Below are positions 8,844 to 18,447 of a stretch of DNA of 64,000 nucleotides, in pieces; the stretch's first letter is position 1, and the number at the start of each line of letters is the position of its first letter. The DNA lies in contig NZ_BPLU01000008.1 of assembly GCF_019656315.1 (NCBI RefSeq), forward strand, positions 248,001 to 312,000, read 5' to 3'. A program made the translations under genes and the position numbers. The notes under the pieces were generated by a model, which saw nothing but the letters and a program-made list of their open reading frames with translations, was not told the origin of the DNA and ran no database searches. This DNA is from Flavobacterium sp. UMI-01. Its GTDB lineage: Bacteria > Bacteroidota > Bacteroidia > Flavobacteriales > Flavobacteriaceae.

Positions 8844-11104
8844 TGGGAACAATTAATCACGGATACATTGACAGAGTAAAATACGTATTATTTTGCGAGC
8901 AGTTGGGATACGAAACCATCATCACAGAACCTATAGGCTGGGATAATGACAACAAAGAACTGGCTAGAGTTACGGATTACGATGGTATTATTGCGAAGTT
9001 CTCTAATTCCTTGAAATTCATCGGTGATGGTGCTGATTACATCACCCTGGCTTATGATTTGTACGATGTAATGGCCAGTATCAAATTGACAAAATACGAG
9101 CGCCATCCACGTACTGACAAATGGGTAAGAAGCTACTGGGGCTATCTGGACCTAATGACAAGGAAATGGGAAAGCAACCAGTTATCAGTGAAGTTCAATT
9201 CAGGCGGTTTGCAGGATGATATAAAATCACGTGAAGACGAAAACGTAGAGATCGACCGTACCACAACTATAAACGGATTGTCTATTGCTCCAATAGCCGA
9301 AAATGAAGTGTTTCTTCAAGGGAGAAGAATCTTTTTGAAATCAACATGGGAAGTGAAAAACACAGATAACAGCGTTTTTTTAGCGGTATATTCTAATGCA
9401 GGAAACACACGTTCTCAAACACAAGGTGTTCCTATGGCTTATACCGCCAGCTCACACGAACAAGGACAATTTGTATTGCCTGAAGCTAGAGGTGACGAAG
9501 TCACAGGAACAACAGGAATGATGTTTCTAGCAAATTTTGACCGTACCAGGGATATCAATATCAAAAGCGCAGGTTTTTCTTTTAAACCCACCATTATCGA
9601 AAGCGATTGGCAGTGGGCACATTTTAACTTTGCCGTATCAGTATATGAAAACGGAAGTGATTACAATTTAAAACACCGTACCAATATTTTTGTTGCTGGT
9701 GAAAACTCTACCACAACCCCTAATTTATGGGATATCAATAATAAAACCATTCAAATTCCTGCCTTTGATATTCCTATAACCGTAGAGGAAGGGGATAGTG
9801 TGGCTTTAGAGTTTATGATTAAAGCAGATTTAAAGAATTATACTGAAAATAGAGCTCGTTTTTATGTGCAAGTAAACGAAATTAAAGGTACGTTATACGC
9901 TGAGGAAGATTCTAATTTCCCAGCATCTACAGCCAAATGTTATTTGGCGCACGATTTACTTAACCAGCTCACGACCATTTGCGCCAATAAAAACAAAGTG
10001 TTTTATTCTGATTATTTTGGACGAACGGATTTAGGCTATCCAGTTGATGGTCCAGGAGCGTACATAGCAACCACTCATGGTTTTGCGGTTCGTGGCTTTA
10101 ACAAGTTGCCATTGCCTGATCCTGATAACGGAGTGGAGAATTTATACAAGCCCTTGACTACTTCATTGCGTGATGCGCTGTCGTCTTTCAAAAGCGTTTT
10201 GAATGTAGGTGTAGGAATTGAAGAAATCAACGGAAAAGAACGAGTAAGGGTAGAGGATTTAAGCTATTTTTATAACAACAATGTTACAATTAAACTACCT
10301 AATCAAGTTAAAAAATTAACTCGAGCCACAGCAACAGACTATTACTGGCCTTCTATTGAAGTAGGTTATGAAAGCGGAGGGAATTATGAAGAAGCGCAAG
10401 GTCTTGATGAACCTAATGGGAAATCCAATTTTACCACATTTATCAACAAAGGCAAAAACGTATTTTCGCAATTATCAAAATACCGTGCTGATAGCTATGG
10501 TAAGGAGTTTGCTCGAAGAAAACCGTACGCAAAGTATCCTACCGAAGATACAAAGTACGATTCTGATGTGTTTTTGTTGGATCTATTTAAAAATCCAGCA
10601 GGAAATTTTGAAGAAAGACTTTGGTTTAATAAATATGACAGATCAAAGGATGATTTTGATAAAGCGCCTACTGGAATATTCTCTCCAGAAACAGCAACCA
10701 ATTTGCGGTTTTCACCTTTCAATATGTTGCTTCGTCACGGATGGATATTAGCAGCTAGTTTGAAAAAGTTTGCTACCGAGAAAATCCGTTACGGGTCCTC
10801 AACAGCCAACAGCCAATTAAAAACCCAATTAATAGGAGGGAATGAATATGCCGAAAATGGCGATATCATCAATACAGAAATAGGAAAACCTCGATTTGTA
10901 AGCGAATGGATAGAGTTTGAACACGAATGCAATTTTGATATCATGCAAATGGTACAAGGAACCACTAAAATAAATGGAAAAGTAATTCAAAACTTCTATG
11001 GTACCGTGGAATTCATCAACGAAAGAAACCAAATCGAAAAAGGATTCCTTTTCAACCTCAAACCCAACGAAAGCAAGTGGAAATTATTAAAGTCTAACCG
11101 ATAA
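8843..11104 (+). CDS. Phage distal tail / tail-tip structural protein
   Basis: A 753-aa protein directly after the tape measure, coupled by a TAATG overlap. The first about 110 residues (MGTINHGYIDRVKY to WGYLDLMTRKWES) resemble a distal-tail hub domain; the rest is a mixture of beta-rich domains with many aromatic residues and no signal peptide or catalytic motif. In siphophages this slot encodes the distal tail protein or tail-associated hub. No peptidase or lysozyme domain is recognisable, so a purely structural role is most likely. Confidence 0.6.
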   Translation: MGTINHGYIDRVKYVLFCEQLGYETIITEPIGWDNDNKELARVTDYDGIIAKFSNSLKFIGDGADYITLAYDLYDVMASIKLTKYERHPRTDKWVRSYWGYLDLMTRKWESNQLSVKFNSGGLQDDIKSREDENVEIDRTTTINGLSIAPIAENEVFLQGRRIFLKSTWEVKNTDNSVFLAVYSNAGNTRSQTQGVPMAYTASSHEQGQFVLPEARGDEVTGTTGMMFLANFDRTRDINIKSAGFSFKPTIIESDWQWAHFNFAVSVYENGSDYNLKHRTNIFVAGENSTTTPNLWDINNKTIQIPAFDIPITVEEGDSVALEFMIKADLKNYTENRARFYVQVNEIKGTLYAEEDSNFPASTAKCYLAHDLLNQLTTICANKNKVFYSDYFGRTDLGYPVDGPGAYIATTHGFAVRGFNKLPLPDPDNGVENLYKPLTTSLRDALSSFKSVLNVGVGIEEINGKERVRVEDLSYFYNNNVTIKLPNQVKKLTRATATDYYWPSIEVGYESGGNYEEAQGLDEPNGKSNFTTFINKGKNVFSQLSKYRADSYGKEFARRKPYAKYPTEDTKYDSDVFLLDLFKNPAGNFEERLWFNKYDRSKDDFDKAPTGIFSPETATNLRFSPFNMLLRHGWILAASLKKFATEKIRYGSSTANSQLKTQLIGGNEYAENGDIINTEIGKPRFVSEWIEFEHECNFDIMQMVQGTTKINGKVIQNFYGTVEFINERNQIEKGFLFNLKPNESKWKLLKSNR

Positions 11105-11115
11105 AATCTAATAGT

Positions 11116-13122
11116 ATGGCTTATTCAAAAATAAGAATCGAATTTATAACCGTACCTGCTGAAAACAGCGTTTTGCAGTTTACAGATACCAGTTTTGGAA
11201 CACCATTAGTAATGAGAGAGGTTTTCAAAACCACCCGAACTACATCAATGCAAGCAAAATTACCAAGAAAAACAGGCTCATTCTATCATGAGTATATGCC
11301 GTATAATTACAGAGATGCTTTTGTTTTAGATTATAACTTTTTTGGATATTTCACAAATGTTGTCACTAGAGGAAGTACGGGCACTGGTACGGGTTCCATC
11401 GAAATTACAGCAACTTATCCAGGTGCACAATTTCAGTTGATAGAAAAACCTGAAGGTGTAAACGTGGTAATAACAAATGAAGATGTAGCACCAATATTCG
11501 AATTTGTTTCCGCTGGATATTCCACTGCATCATCACCGCAAACACACGTTAGATTAAATGTTGAAACTAGTGTTTTGGCTACTAAAATAGTAAGTCCAGT
11601 AGTAGCTAATAATACTGACAATCCGTTTTATTTAGATTTAATCAGGGGTTCATCAGGATGGCTAAATTTGGAAGATGCTAATGGAAATGATATTGGTACA
11701 TTCTATAAAATGCCTGATGTGTTAGACCCTGCTAATTTTTCAATCAACATCAATGCTACACCTTTTGGTGGTACGGTCACTATTACCGAAAAAAACATAA
11801 CCGATTTGGTTCTGGAGTATTCCCTGGACAATATTGATTTTCAATCTGAAAACATTTTTAGTGGTTTATTGGTTGATGATTATACTTTATATATCAGGGA
11901 TAGCTATGGTGCTCAAATCCAAATGACTTTTTCTATTACTGAATTCGGAATCCAAACCCCTTATTTTTACATATCCGAAAGCAATTCCATACGTTTTGCC
12001 AACCGTGTGAACTGGGGTGATGCTGCCAACTATAAAAATGACGAAAACACCTTAGGTTGTGAAGTTGAGGTGGGAATTCCTTATTGTGGTTGTCAAAGGT
12101 TTAAATCGGCCAACGTGATTACAACTCAGTTCAAATCGAATTATGAAACCAATACCGTAACCATCATTAAAGAAGATGGTACAGCGGTGAATGTTCCCGT
12201 TGTCAAAAAATCCAATAACATTGGAGTACGAGACAAAAGAGATGCATTCAAATATTCATTAGGCAATGGCAAAGTAGGTATTTATTTCATTGAAGGAAAC
12301 ATATACGATTATGAAACCAATGCTATTACGGGCACGCATACCCTAAACGGTACACTACCTGAATGGGCAATTGCAGGAGGATATGTAAATATAGGCAGCG
12401 CTTGGTTTACCATTGACGAAATTTACTATGACGAAACCAAAGGCGCTGATGTAATTGTATATGCTGAAAACTATTCAGGAGCCGAAATTTCCGTTGTAGT
12501 AGGATCCATTTACAATACTTTTAATTTCGAAATTTACGAGTTTGTGATTGATATGGTGGACTATTTGAACCAAAAAATTCAGGTAAAAATAGAAAACACC
12601 GATGCTGTTTTTGAACCAGTAACCCATTTGAGCGAAAAACTAGAAATAGCTGTCAATTTCCCTAAGAACGTAGAGATTTACTACTGGAACGATGATAACA
12701 CCGATGTGTTTTATGCTACTGGTATTCGTCACTTGATTAATGTGGCGCTTACTAAAGAAGAAGGAGTAGTAGATGAGGAAAGCGAAGCTTATAAAACCGA
12801 CACTACGGCCATCTTATTGAGTGCTCAATTGCATAAGATGAAAAAATTCACCTTTGAACCACAAAGCGAGGGGATCTGGTGGAAAATGATGGTTGCATTA
12901 TCACACAAAAACGTGTTTATCAATGGTGTTCAATATGTGAAAAACGGGAACTTTGAAACCGAAGGCGCTTTGGATGATTCTAACTTATATGTGCTCAAAG
13001 CGACCATGCTTAAAACAGGAATTGTATATAATGCAGATAGTGCTACAGGGGATGATTTCAATACCAGTAGTATCGAGATACCAGGATTAATCGAAACCGA
13101 AATTGGATTTTTGGAGTATTAA
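11116..13122 (+). CDS. Phage tail-tip / baseplate structural protein
   Basis: A 668-aa beta-rich protein (MAYSKIRIEFITVP at the start), the last gene before a strong terminator. Several immunoglobulin-like strand repeats can be seen around residues 90 to 290, and a cysteine cluster (EVGIPYCGCQRF) near residue 320 could form a disulfide or metal site. Gene order (tape measure, distal tail, this gene) suggests a tail-tip or receptor-proximal component. I do not recognise a named family. Confidence 0.5.
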   Translation: MAYSKIRIEFITVPAENSVLQFTDTSFGTPLVMREVFKTTRTTSMQAKLPRKTGSFYHEYMPYNYRDAFVLDYNFFGYFTNVVTRGSTGTGTGSIEITATYPGAQFQLIEKPEGVNVVITNEDVAPIFEFVSAGYSTASSPQTHVRLNVETSVLATKIVSPVVANNTDNPFYLDLIRGSSGWLNLEDANGNDIGTFYKMPDVLDPANFSININATPFGGTVTITEKNITDLVLEYSLDNIDFQSENIFSGLLVDDYTLYIRDSYGAQIQMTFSITEFGIQTPYFYISESNSIRFANRVNWGDAANYKNDENTLGCEVEVGIPYCGCQRFKSANVITTQFKSNYETNTVTIIKEDGTAVNVPVVKKSNNIGVRDKRDAFKYSLGNGKVGIYFIEGNIYDYETNAITGTHTLNGTLPEWAIAGGYVNIGSAWFTIDEIYYDETKGADVIVYAENYSGAEISVVVGSIYNTFNFEIYEFVIDMVDYLNQKIQVKIENTDAVFEPVTHLSEKLEIAVNFPKNVEIYYWNDDNTDVFYATGIRHLINVALTKEEGVVDEESEAYKTDTTAILLSAQLHKMKKFTFEPQSEGIWWKMMVALSHKNVFINGVQYVKNGNFETEGALDDSNLYVLKATMLKTGIVYNADSATGDDFNTSSIEIPGLIETEIGFLEY

Positions 13123-13176
13123 TATATAATTAACATCGAAAATTGTATATAAATTTTACAGATTATTGTATAAAAC

Positions 13177-13211
13177 AAAAAACGGATAACTTCAAGGCTA
13201 TCCGTTTTTTT
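13177..13211. terminator. Bidirectional terminator between convergent phage genes
   Basis: AAAAAACGGATA pairs with TATCCGTTTTTT over a 10-nt loop; the stem can extend because further A-rich and T-rich flanks also match. It ends the rightward tail operon and the leftward two-gene island. Confidence 0.85.
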
Positions 13212-13234
13212 ATTTGTTTTACTCGAAGTAGTAA

Positions 13235-13453
13235 TCAACTTATAGGTTTAGTTTTTTTATCTATTGCATTTTTATTACATGTGTCACAGTTTTTTATTTT
13301 AACCTTTTTAAAATTTGAATATCCCTGATAAGTACAATAATCGCATTCTTTAGGTCCTATAATGTTAAAATCTAACCTCATGAAATAACCTGATTCGGAT
13401 TCATAAAAAGCCCCTGTATCAACATCTTTAAAAAACAATGGAATATTACTCAT
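13235..13453 (-). CDS. Small cysteine-rich protein (CxxC pairs)
   Basis: A 72-aa protein on the strand opposite the tail genes. It has two CxxC pairs, CDYC near residue 37 and CDTC near residue 56, which looks like a small zinc-binding knuckle; DNA, RNA or protein binding is possible. It overlaps the upstream leftward gene by 8 bases and is closed by the shared terminator, so the two form a mini-operon. Such isolated opposite-strand genes in a late operon are often lysogenically expressed accessory genes (morons). Function unknown. Confidence 0.55.
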   Translation of the reverse strand: MSNIPLFFKDVDTGAFYESESGYFMRLDFNIIGPKECDYCTYQGYSNFKKVKIKNCDTCNKNAIDKKTKPIS

Positions 13454-13661
13454 TTTTTCTACTCTTTTTTAAATGCAACACTTGTTTTTTGGTTTCATCA
13501 TCAATAACATGAAGGTGCTTATGTTCGTGATAATGTACTGATTTATCAACAAAAGTATATTTATCCTTATCGCTTTTACCAAACAAAGCTGCGCCTATTG
13601 TTTTAGCCAAAAGCCAACAACCGCCCACGCAAAGCACAAAGAGGAAAATAATAAAATCCAT
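13446..13661 (-). CDS. Small single-pass membrane protein, His-rich tail
   Basis: A 71-aa protein. Residues 2 to 26 form one hydrophobic segment (MDFIIFLFVLCVGGCWLLAK), followed by a charged tail with the histidine cluster HYHEHKHLHV near residues 43 to 52 and a basic end (KKSRKNE). It is the first gene of the leftward pair inside the tail block. A -7-like element TAATTTTG (complement of 13667-13674) lies six bases before the ATG, which would give a nearly leaderless message. The function is unknown; superinfection exclusion or metal binding would be guesses. Confidence 0.55.
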   Translation of the reverse strand: MDFIIFLFVLCVGGCWLLAKTIGAALFGKSDKDKYTFVDKSVHYHEHKHLHVIDDETKKQVLHLKKSRKNE

Positions 13662-13769
13662 AACTCCAAAATTACAAATAAATCATTTCCTACGGTTTTC
13701 TTTAGCTTAATTTGTGTTGATTTTTACATTATTATTATTTAGACTAAATAAAAATAGAATAAATTTAAT

Positions 13770-13777
13770 TACATTTG
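13770..13777 (+). promoter_or_regulatory. Possible -7 element for fibre operon
   Basis: TACATTTG matches the Flavobacterium -7 box TAnnTTTG 22 bases before the fibre gene start. No good TTG is seen 19 bases upstream, so the promoter is only half supported. Its position right after a divergent two-gene island makes a separate start plausible. Confidence 0.35.
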
Positions 13778-13799
13778 TTTAGTTAAAAAATAGATACAG

Positions 13800-15698
13800 A
13801 TGGCTTTAGAGGAACAAATATTAAATTATGTAAGGAGCATCAACCAAACCTTAATTCTTTGGAAGGCAAACGCTAAAAAAGCAGAAGAATTACCCGAAAT
13901 GGAAACGGTGAATCCAGATGCTTTAGTAATTGTTTCCGAACAAGTTGCAGGGATATATACTTCCAAGAAATTAACACTTCAAAAACTAATTGAAAGCCTT
14001 AGTTTATCGGGGCAAAATAATAAAGTTCGTGAAGTCATATTAGGCAGCATCACCGAAGCTCACGACCTTAACTACCTTCTGGAAAATACAGGAATTACCG
14101 TTACCGAAGACGAAATGGTAATCCTCACCGCATTAGCCACAGTAAACGCAACTTTAGTACAAAGACAGTTTTTGTGGAAACTAGGAAAAGGAGAATTTAA
14201 CCCTATAGGTTCTACGGATATCAATACCAAATTAATCGAATTACAACCTCGTTTTATCAACGAAATAGTAGCTGACGAACTCACCTCTTCACCTATTGCC
14301 ATTGTGTATGATTTTGGTACAATTACCGACCCTATTTTAGACGTTATCAATACAGCAGATCCTGCACGTGATTATACCGATGATGAAAAGATTTACTACA
14401 TCCGTGCCATAAAGGACGATGTAAAACTACTATACAATTTTATTGGTATTAACGGAATTTACGGTGATGGAGAGGACCAAATGACCGAGGATGACTTGGT
14501 GTTGGTTTATTCCAGTTCCAATGCCGATATGACCGATGTTTTAAATACCAAACTCGACAAAGGCACCTACACAGGCAATGCCGATGATTTGTTGCAAGAA
14601 GCCAAAGACTACGCAGACACGCAAGATACAGCAACGCTAGCAACTGCAAATTCATATACTGACAGCGTTGCAGCAAACAAAGTCGATAAAGACGGTGCAA
14701 AAGTCCTTTCAGATAACAACTACAGTACTGCCGAAAAAAACAAACTAGCCAGTATTGATGCTACCCATTATTTAGCACCATTACAGAGTTTAGCCGATTT
14801 ATCAGCTATGCCACAAGCCAGTATTAGCGACAAAGCAAGGGTATATGTTGAAAATGATTTAAGCGATTATTTCTATGATGCTACGGCTTCGAGTGGTGAT
14901 GTTGCTCCAGACGATCAAGTAGGCGGTGTTGGTTTTTGGCGAAAAGTAGCTGTAGGAGGTGAAACACCAACTTCTATCAAAACCAAATACGAAAGTAATG
15001 CTGATACCAATGCTTATACAGATGCTGATAAAGCCAAAGTAACAGCAATAGACCAATCCGTTTCTAGTGCTGAAAAAACAATTTGGAATGGTAAAGTAGA
15101 TGCTTCTGGAGTTTTAGCAACAATATTATCAGGACTTTCAGCAGCTTCAGGAACATTCACTTCTAGTGATACGGTGTTGACAGCTTTTGGTAAGATTAAG
15201 TACTTGATTGATAATATCGCTACGACTTATCAGGCTATTCTAACCGACGTAAACTTTGGAACATTCATCAATGGATTGACAGCGAAAACTACACCTGTAG
15301 ATGCTGATTTCGATATTATAATGGATTCAGCAGATTCTAATAAATTAAAAAAAGTTTCTTGGGCGAATCGTAGAGCTGCTTCAAAAACGTATAACGATAC
15401 GCTTTACGCTCCTAAATTCACCCCTGTAGTTTCCATTGGTTCAAACACAACACTTGACGATACCTACAACGGCAAAGTGATATTATTAACTGCCAATGCT
15501 ACAATTACGTTGCCTAATGGTTTGGCGACAAACTTTGGAGTAACAATCTCGACTAAGACAGGTGTTACGCTTACTTTGTCACTTGGTGGCTCAGTAACGC
15601 TTTTAAATAATACTGGTACTACAATGTCTGAAAAGCTGTCATGTACATTATTAAATACTGGAACTGCAAATGAATATTTAACCGCTGGAAATTTATAA
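13800..15698 (+). CDS. Phage tail fibre protein
   Basis: A 632-aa protein. The N-terminal 130 residues form an attachment-type domain. The middle is low-complexity and rich in A, T, S, D and K, with the tail-fibre signature STAEKNKLASID near residue 310 and a related SSAEKTIWNGKVD near residue 420. The C-terminal 90 residues are a beta-rich domain (ANATITLPNGLATNFGVTIS) ending in EYLTAGNL. These features fit a trimeric host-recognition fibre. The next gene begins two bases after the stop, so the pair probably acts together at the tail tip. Confidence 0.75.
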   Translation: MALEEQILNYVRSINQTLILWKANAKKAEELPEMETVNPDALVIVSEQVAGIYTSKKLTLQKLIESLSLSGQNNKVREVILGSITEAHDLNYLLENTGITVTEDEMVILTALATVNATLVQRQFLWKLGKGEFNPIGSTDINTKLIELQPRFINEIVADELTSSPIAIVYDFGTITDPILDVINTADPARDYTDDEKIYYIRAIKDDVKLLYNFIGINGIYGDGEDQMTEDDLVLVYSSSNADMTDVLNTKLDKGTYTGNADDLLQEAKDYADTQDTATLATANSYTDSVAANKVDKDGAKVLSDNNYSTAEKNKLASIDATHYLAPLQSLADLSAMPQASISDKARVYVENDLSDYFYDATASSGDVAPDDQVGGVGFWRKVAVGGETPTSIKTKYESNADTNAYTDADKAKVTAIDQSVSSAEKTIWNGKVDASGVLATILSGLSAASGTFTSSDTVLTAFGKIKYLIDNIATTYQAILTDVNFGTFINGLTAKTTPVDADFDIIMDSADSNKLKKVSWANRRAASKTYNDTLYAPKFTPVVSIGSNTTLDDTYNGKVILLTANATITLPNGLATNFGVTISTKTGVTLTLSLGGSVTLLNNTGTTMSEKLSCTLLNTGTANEYLTAGNL

Positions 15699-15700
15699 TT

Positions 15701-16396
15701 ATGAATTTATTTCAAAGACAAATATTTGGAACTAAGAAAAACACATATAACCCTTTGTTTAGGTATAATGCAAGTGTGCAAAACGGAGCTGTTTATAACG
15801 ACGTTTCTGGTAATAATAATAATGGTCTGGCAATTAGCACAGTTCCAACATATAGAACTCAACCGTGGACGAGTGACACAAATTATGATTATTATGGTAA
15901 TAACGCGCCATTTTCAATACCAGTATCTCTGGGTAATTTATTCTGCTCTAGTACAAATAAATTTTCATTAATGACAGGAGATTATCCAGATAACGGAGGA
16001 ACTTCTGCTGGTCAAAAACAAACCATTATTAGATATGGTACTGGAACTAATGTGAATTGTAATTTATGTATTTACAACGAATACACCGCTTCCGGGATTT
16101 ACAATATTGTGGTAAACATAAGAGGTTTGAATACAACAGTATTGACAGGGGTTACAAGATTAAAACGAATTATTCAGTTTACATGGGATGGTTTTACAGC
16201 AAAAATACATGTGGAAGGTAATCTTTACACAGTTCCAATTGGTTCTAATTCAGAAATCACAGGATTATCTATAACGTGTTATAATAATTATAAAGGAGAG
16301 TTCTCTGAGATAAATGGATGGGATAAGTCATTTAGCCAAAGTGAATTAGCTGTTATTAGGTCTATGAGAAATTTTACCTACGGAGTGGTATTGTAA
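15701..16396 (+). CDS. Phage receptor-binding protein with LamG-like fold
   Basis: A 231-aa protein. From about residue 20 it resembles the concanavalin/laminin-G jelly roll: FRYNASVQNGAVYNDVSGNNNN opens like the short-substrate N-terminal strands of such domains, and the end (FSEINGWDKSFSQSELAVIRSMRNFTYGVVL) matches the closing strand-plus-helix pattern common in LamG domains of tail proteins. It is adjacent to the fibre gene and probably binds a cell-surface glycan. Not secreted by Sec; no signal peptide. Confidence 0.55.
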   Translation: MNLFQRQIFGTKKNTYNPLFRYNASVQNGAVYNDVSGNNNNGLAISTVPTYRTQPWTSDTNYDYYGNNAPFSIPVSLGNLFCSSTNKFSLMTGDYPDNGGTSAGQKQTIIRYGTGTNVNCNLCIYNEYTASGIYNIVVNIRGLNTTVLTGVTRLKRIIQFTWDGFTAKIHVEGNLYTVPIGSNSEITGLSITCYNNYKGEFSEINGWDKSFSQSELAVIRSMRNFTYGVVL

Positions 16397-16431
16397 TAAC
16401 TTTAAATTCAAAATATTCAATATATTAAAAT

Positions 16432-16818
16432 ATGATACAAACTAAAACAGAAATCCATTACAATCTAAGAGGTGGTAAAATTGGAAAAATAAGAATAGAA
16501 TTATCTAATCCTGTTGTCGATGATGCTGGAAACACAACATATACAGTGACAGATTGGAAAATTGACGAAGCAGGTAATAGGTCATTTGTAGAATCGAAAC
16601 CAATCCCTAAAACCGCTGCTGAAATTGATTTTTTGGATAACTACATTGAGCAAAATTATCCAGAGGTTTTGCAATTGCCAAAAACACAACGAGAGCGTAA
16701 AAAAATGCAAATCGGTTTGATGCTTGATACTAAAACTAATTTGTTACCAAGTGGCAAAACTATCTATGAATTGACAGCTAATGACTGGGAGTTTACTCCT
16801 GACCCCGTAATTGAATAA
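16432..16818 (+). CDS. Small phage protein, fibre-assembly-like
   Basis: A 128-aa protein (MIQTKTEIHYNLRGGKIGKI). The N-terminal half is beta-rich and the second half helical, with a basic patch KTQRERKKMQIG near residue 85. It lies between the LamG-like adhesin and the lysis genes, the region where fibre-assembly chaperones and small tail accessory proteins are found. Family not recognised; role is positional. Confidence 0.4.
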   Translation: MIQTKTEIHYNLRGGKIGKIRIELSNPVVDDAGNTTYTVTDWKIDEAGNRSFVESKPIPKTAAEIDFLDNYIEQNYPEVLQLPKTQRERKKMQIGLMLDTKTNLLPSGKTIYELTANDWEFTPDPVIE

Positions 16819-16821
16819 ACC

Positions 16822-17286
16822 ATGCTAGGCTCTACATCTATATACTTCCACCAAGACAGCAACACCTTACTAGCTAAGTGGGCGTTTGTTTACAATTTAC
16901 TTTCTGCCAAAGGATATAGTGTAGCTGAAATTATGATTTATAAAAAAGCGTATGAGTATTTCTGCCAAAATCCATCGCAGTATGACGGAGCAACGATTGT
17001 AAAGGATTTGGTTGATATACCAGGATTAGATTTAGATGCCATGCTTCACGATTACCATTACATCGTTTTCAATGCAGGAGCCAATTTTGCAACCAAATTC
17101 AAAGTTGACTGGCTATTCGCCAAAGGCACAGAGCGAAAAGGCAAAGGCTTATATAGCGCCTATTCTCGATTCATAGGCTTGACAATTACAAGTGTGGGAT
17201 TTGTGCCGTATGCTTTTATCAAGCGAGGAAAAACAATAAACAAAACCGAAATCAATAATCATTATAAAACACTTTTAACCCCATGA
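16822..17286 (+). CDS. Phage protein of unknown function, DUF1353-like
   Basis: A 154-aa protein. It contains ALDL-type helices and the motif MLHDYHYIVFNAG near residues 74 to 86, which recalls the HDYLY-type core of DUF1353 phage proteins; a lone conserved His-Asp pair would suit a hydrolase, but this is not established. It overlaps the holin gene by four bases (ATGA), placing it in the lysis transcription unit. Confidence 0.4.
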   Translation: MLGSTSIYFHQDSNTLLAKWAFVYNLLSAKGYSVAEIMIYKKAYEYFCQNPSQYDGATIVKDLVDIPGLDLDAMLHDYHYIVFNAGANFATKFKVDWLFAKGTERKGKGLYSAYSRFIGLTITSVGFVPYAFIKRGKTINKTEINNHYKTLLTP

Positions 17287-17786
17287 AAGAAATATTAACA
17301 CACTCCATCATTAAGCCAATTTCATTAGCAGTAATACCCCCAAGTATCGCAATAGCTCCAGTTGTAAACTTAAAAGAAGTCGTTTTTATTTTGGTGGTTT
17401 TATTTTTAATTGATTTTGCCACAGGATTACTTTCGTCATACTTCACTTGGGCGGAAAAAGCACCAAAAGGAAAATACTTTTTTGGACAATCAGGTGGTTT
17501 TTCAAGTGACAAATTCAAAAAATGTTTTGTCAAAGGAATCATTTACGGAGGATTCCCACTCGTTGTGTTGAAATTCCAACAAACATTTCTAATCAAAAAC
17601 ATGAGTTTTTCGTCAATCACTGATGTACAAATTGATATTACTACTATATGCTTACTGGTATTTTGTGCCAATGAACTATTCTCAATCTTTTGGGAGAACC
17701 TACCCAATTGCGGTTTGAACATTCCTAAAGGGATTCGAGATTTGATTTTAGGAGTAAAAAAAATTAACGATAAAGAAGAAGAATAG
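17283..17786 (+). CDS. Phage holin (holin_4_1-type)
   Basis: A 167-aa inner-membrane protein. Hydrophobic segments occur near residues 10 to 28, 34 to 52 (VFILVVLFLIDFATGLLSSY), 80 to 95 and 115 to 132. The DFATG motif followed by a hydrophilic, glycine-rich loop (GKYFFGQSGGFSSDKF) is characteristic of the phage_holin_4 group. Its place two bases upstream of the endolysin completes a standard lysis cassette. Confidence 0.8.
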   Translation: MKEILTHSIIKPISLAVIPPSIAIAPVVNLKEVVFILVVLFLIDFATGLLSSYFTWAEKAPKGKYFFGQSGGFSSDKFKKCFVKGIIYGGFPLVVLKFQQTFLIKNMSFSSITDVQIDITTICLLVFCANELFSIFWENLPNCGLNIPKGIRDLILGVKKINDKEEE

Positions 17787-17788
17787 CC

Positions 17789-18373
17789 ATGGACTTAGCC
17801 ACCAAATACAAAACGATTTTCAATAAATACTACGTAAACACAAAATTACGTAGAGCGCATTTTTTATCTCAAATAGGTCACGAAAGTGGGTTCCAGCTGA
17901 AAAGAGAAAATTTGTACTACACCAAAATTGAAGGCTTACGAAAAAACTTCAAATCTCCATTTAAAGGAAAAACAGATGGGTTTGTTTCTCAGTACTTAAG
18001 AAATCCTGAAAAACTGGCCAACTATGTTTATGCTAATCGAATGGGTAACGGAGACGAAGCTTCAGGTGATGGATGGAAATACAGAGGTGGTGGCTATTTG
18101 CAAAACACAGGTAAAAATCAGTACCAACATTTAACAGATGTTACAGGAATTGATTTTGTTGGCCAACCTAATTTAATCCTCGAAGAACCAAATGCAATCA
18201 TAGCAGCATTAGTGTATTGGAACGACAACAATTTGAATGTTTTAGCCGATAAAGATGATATTGATGGTATTAGTGATATTGTCAATATTGGAAGAAAAAC
18301 AATCGCTTACGGTGATGCAAACGGATTCGCTCACCGAAAAATCCTTTTAGACCATTTTAAATCAGTAGCCTAA
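17789..18373 (+). CDS. GH19 chitinase-like endolysin
   Basis: A 194-aa muralytic enzyme without a signal peptide, so it depends on the holin for release. Residues 23 to 35 (AHFLSQIGHESGF) carry the first catalytic glutamate, Glu32, in the HE motif, and GDGWKYRGGGYLQNTGKNQY near residue 90 is the GH19 substrate-cleft signature. GH19 enzymes of phages cut peptidoglycan glycan strands. The family of single-domain phage GH19 lysins is about this length, so it appears complete. The following tiny gene starts within its stop (TAATG). Confidence 0.88.
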   Translation: MDLATKYKTIFNKYYVNTKLRRAHFLSQIGHESGFQLKRENLYYTKIEGLRKNFKSPFKGKTDGFVSQYLRNPEKLANYVYANRMGNGDEASGDGWKYRGGGYLQNTGKNQYQHLTDVTGIDFVGQPNLILEEPNAIIAALVYWNDNNLNVLADKDDIDGISDIVNIGRKTIAYGDANGFAHRKILLDHFKSVA

Positions 18374-18435
18374 TGAGAACAATACTCTACATCCTAATCT
18401 TGATCACCGCAGTGTGGTTGATGCATTGTAACTAA
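18373..18435 (+). CDS. 20-aa membrane peptide in the lysis cassette
   Basis: An ATG overlapping the endolysin stop opens a 20-residue frame, MRTILYILILITAVWLMHCN, that is almost entirely one hydrophobic helix with a C-terminal cysteine. The coupled start and its position before the spanin-like gene suggest a real gene, perhaps an outer-membrane or membrane-anchoring lysis component. The cysteine is not in a standard lipobox, so lipidation is doubtful. Very short, so a chance frame is possible. Confidence 0.35.
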   Translation: MRTILYILILITAVWLMHCN

Positions 18436-18447
18436 AATTATTTACTT

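Noticed and set aside
10368..10751. 127-aa frame inside the distal tail gene
   Set aside because: Out-of-frame shadow entirely within a larger, better-supported gene.
13143..13328. Open frame of 61 aa over the tail terminator
   Set aside because: It crosses the bidirectional terminator and overlaps the leftward CxxC gene; no domain or coupling supports it.
14449..14700. Cys/Leu/Arg-rich 83-aa frame antisense to the fibre gene
   Set aside because: Composition is typical of an antisense shadow of a repetitive coding region; no support.
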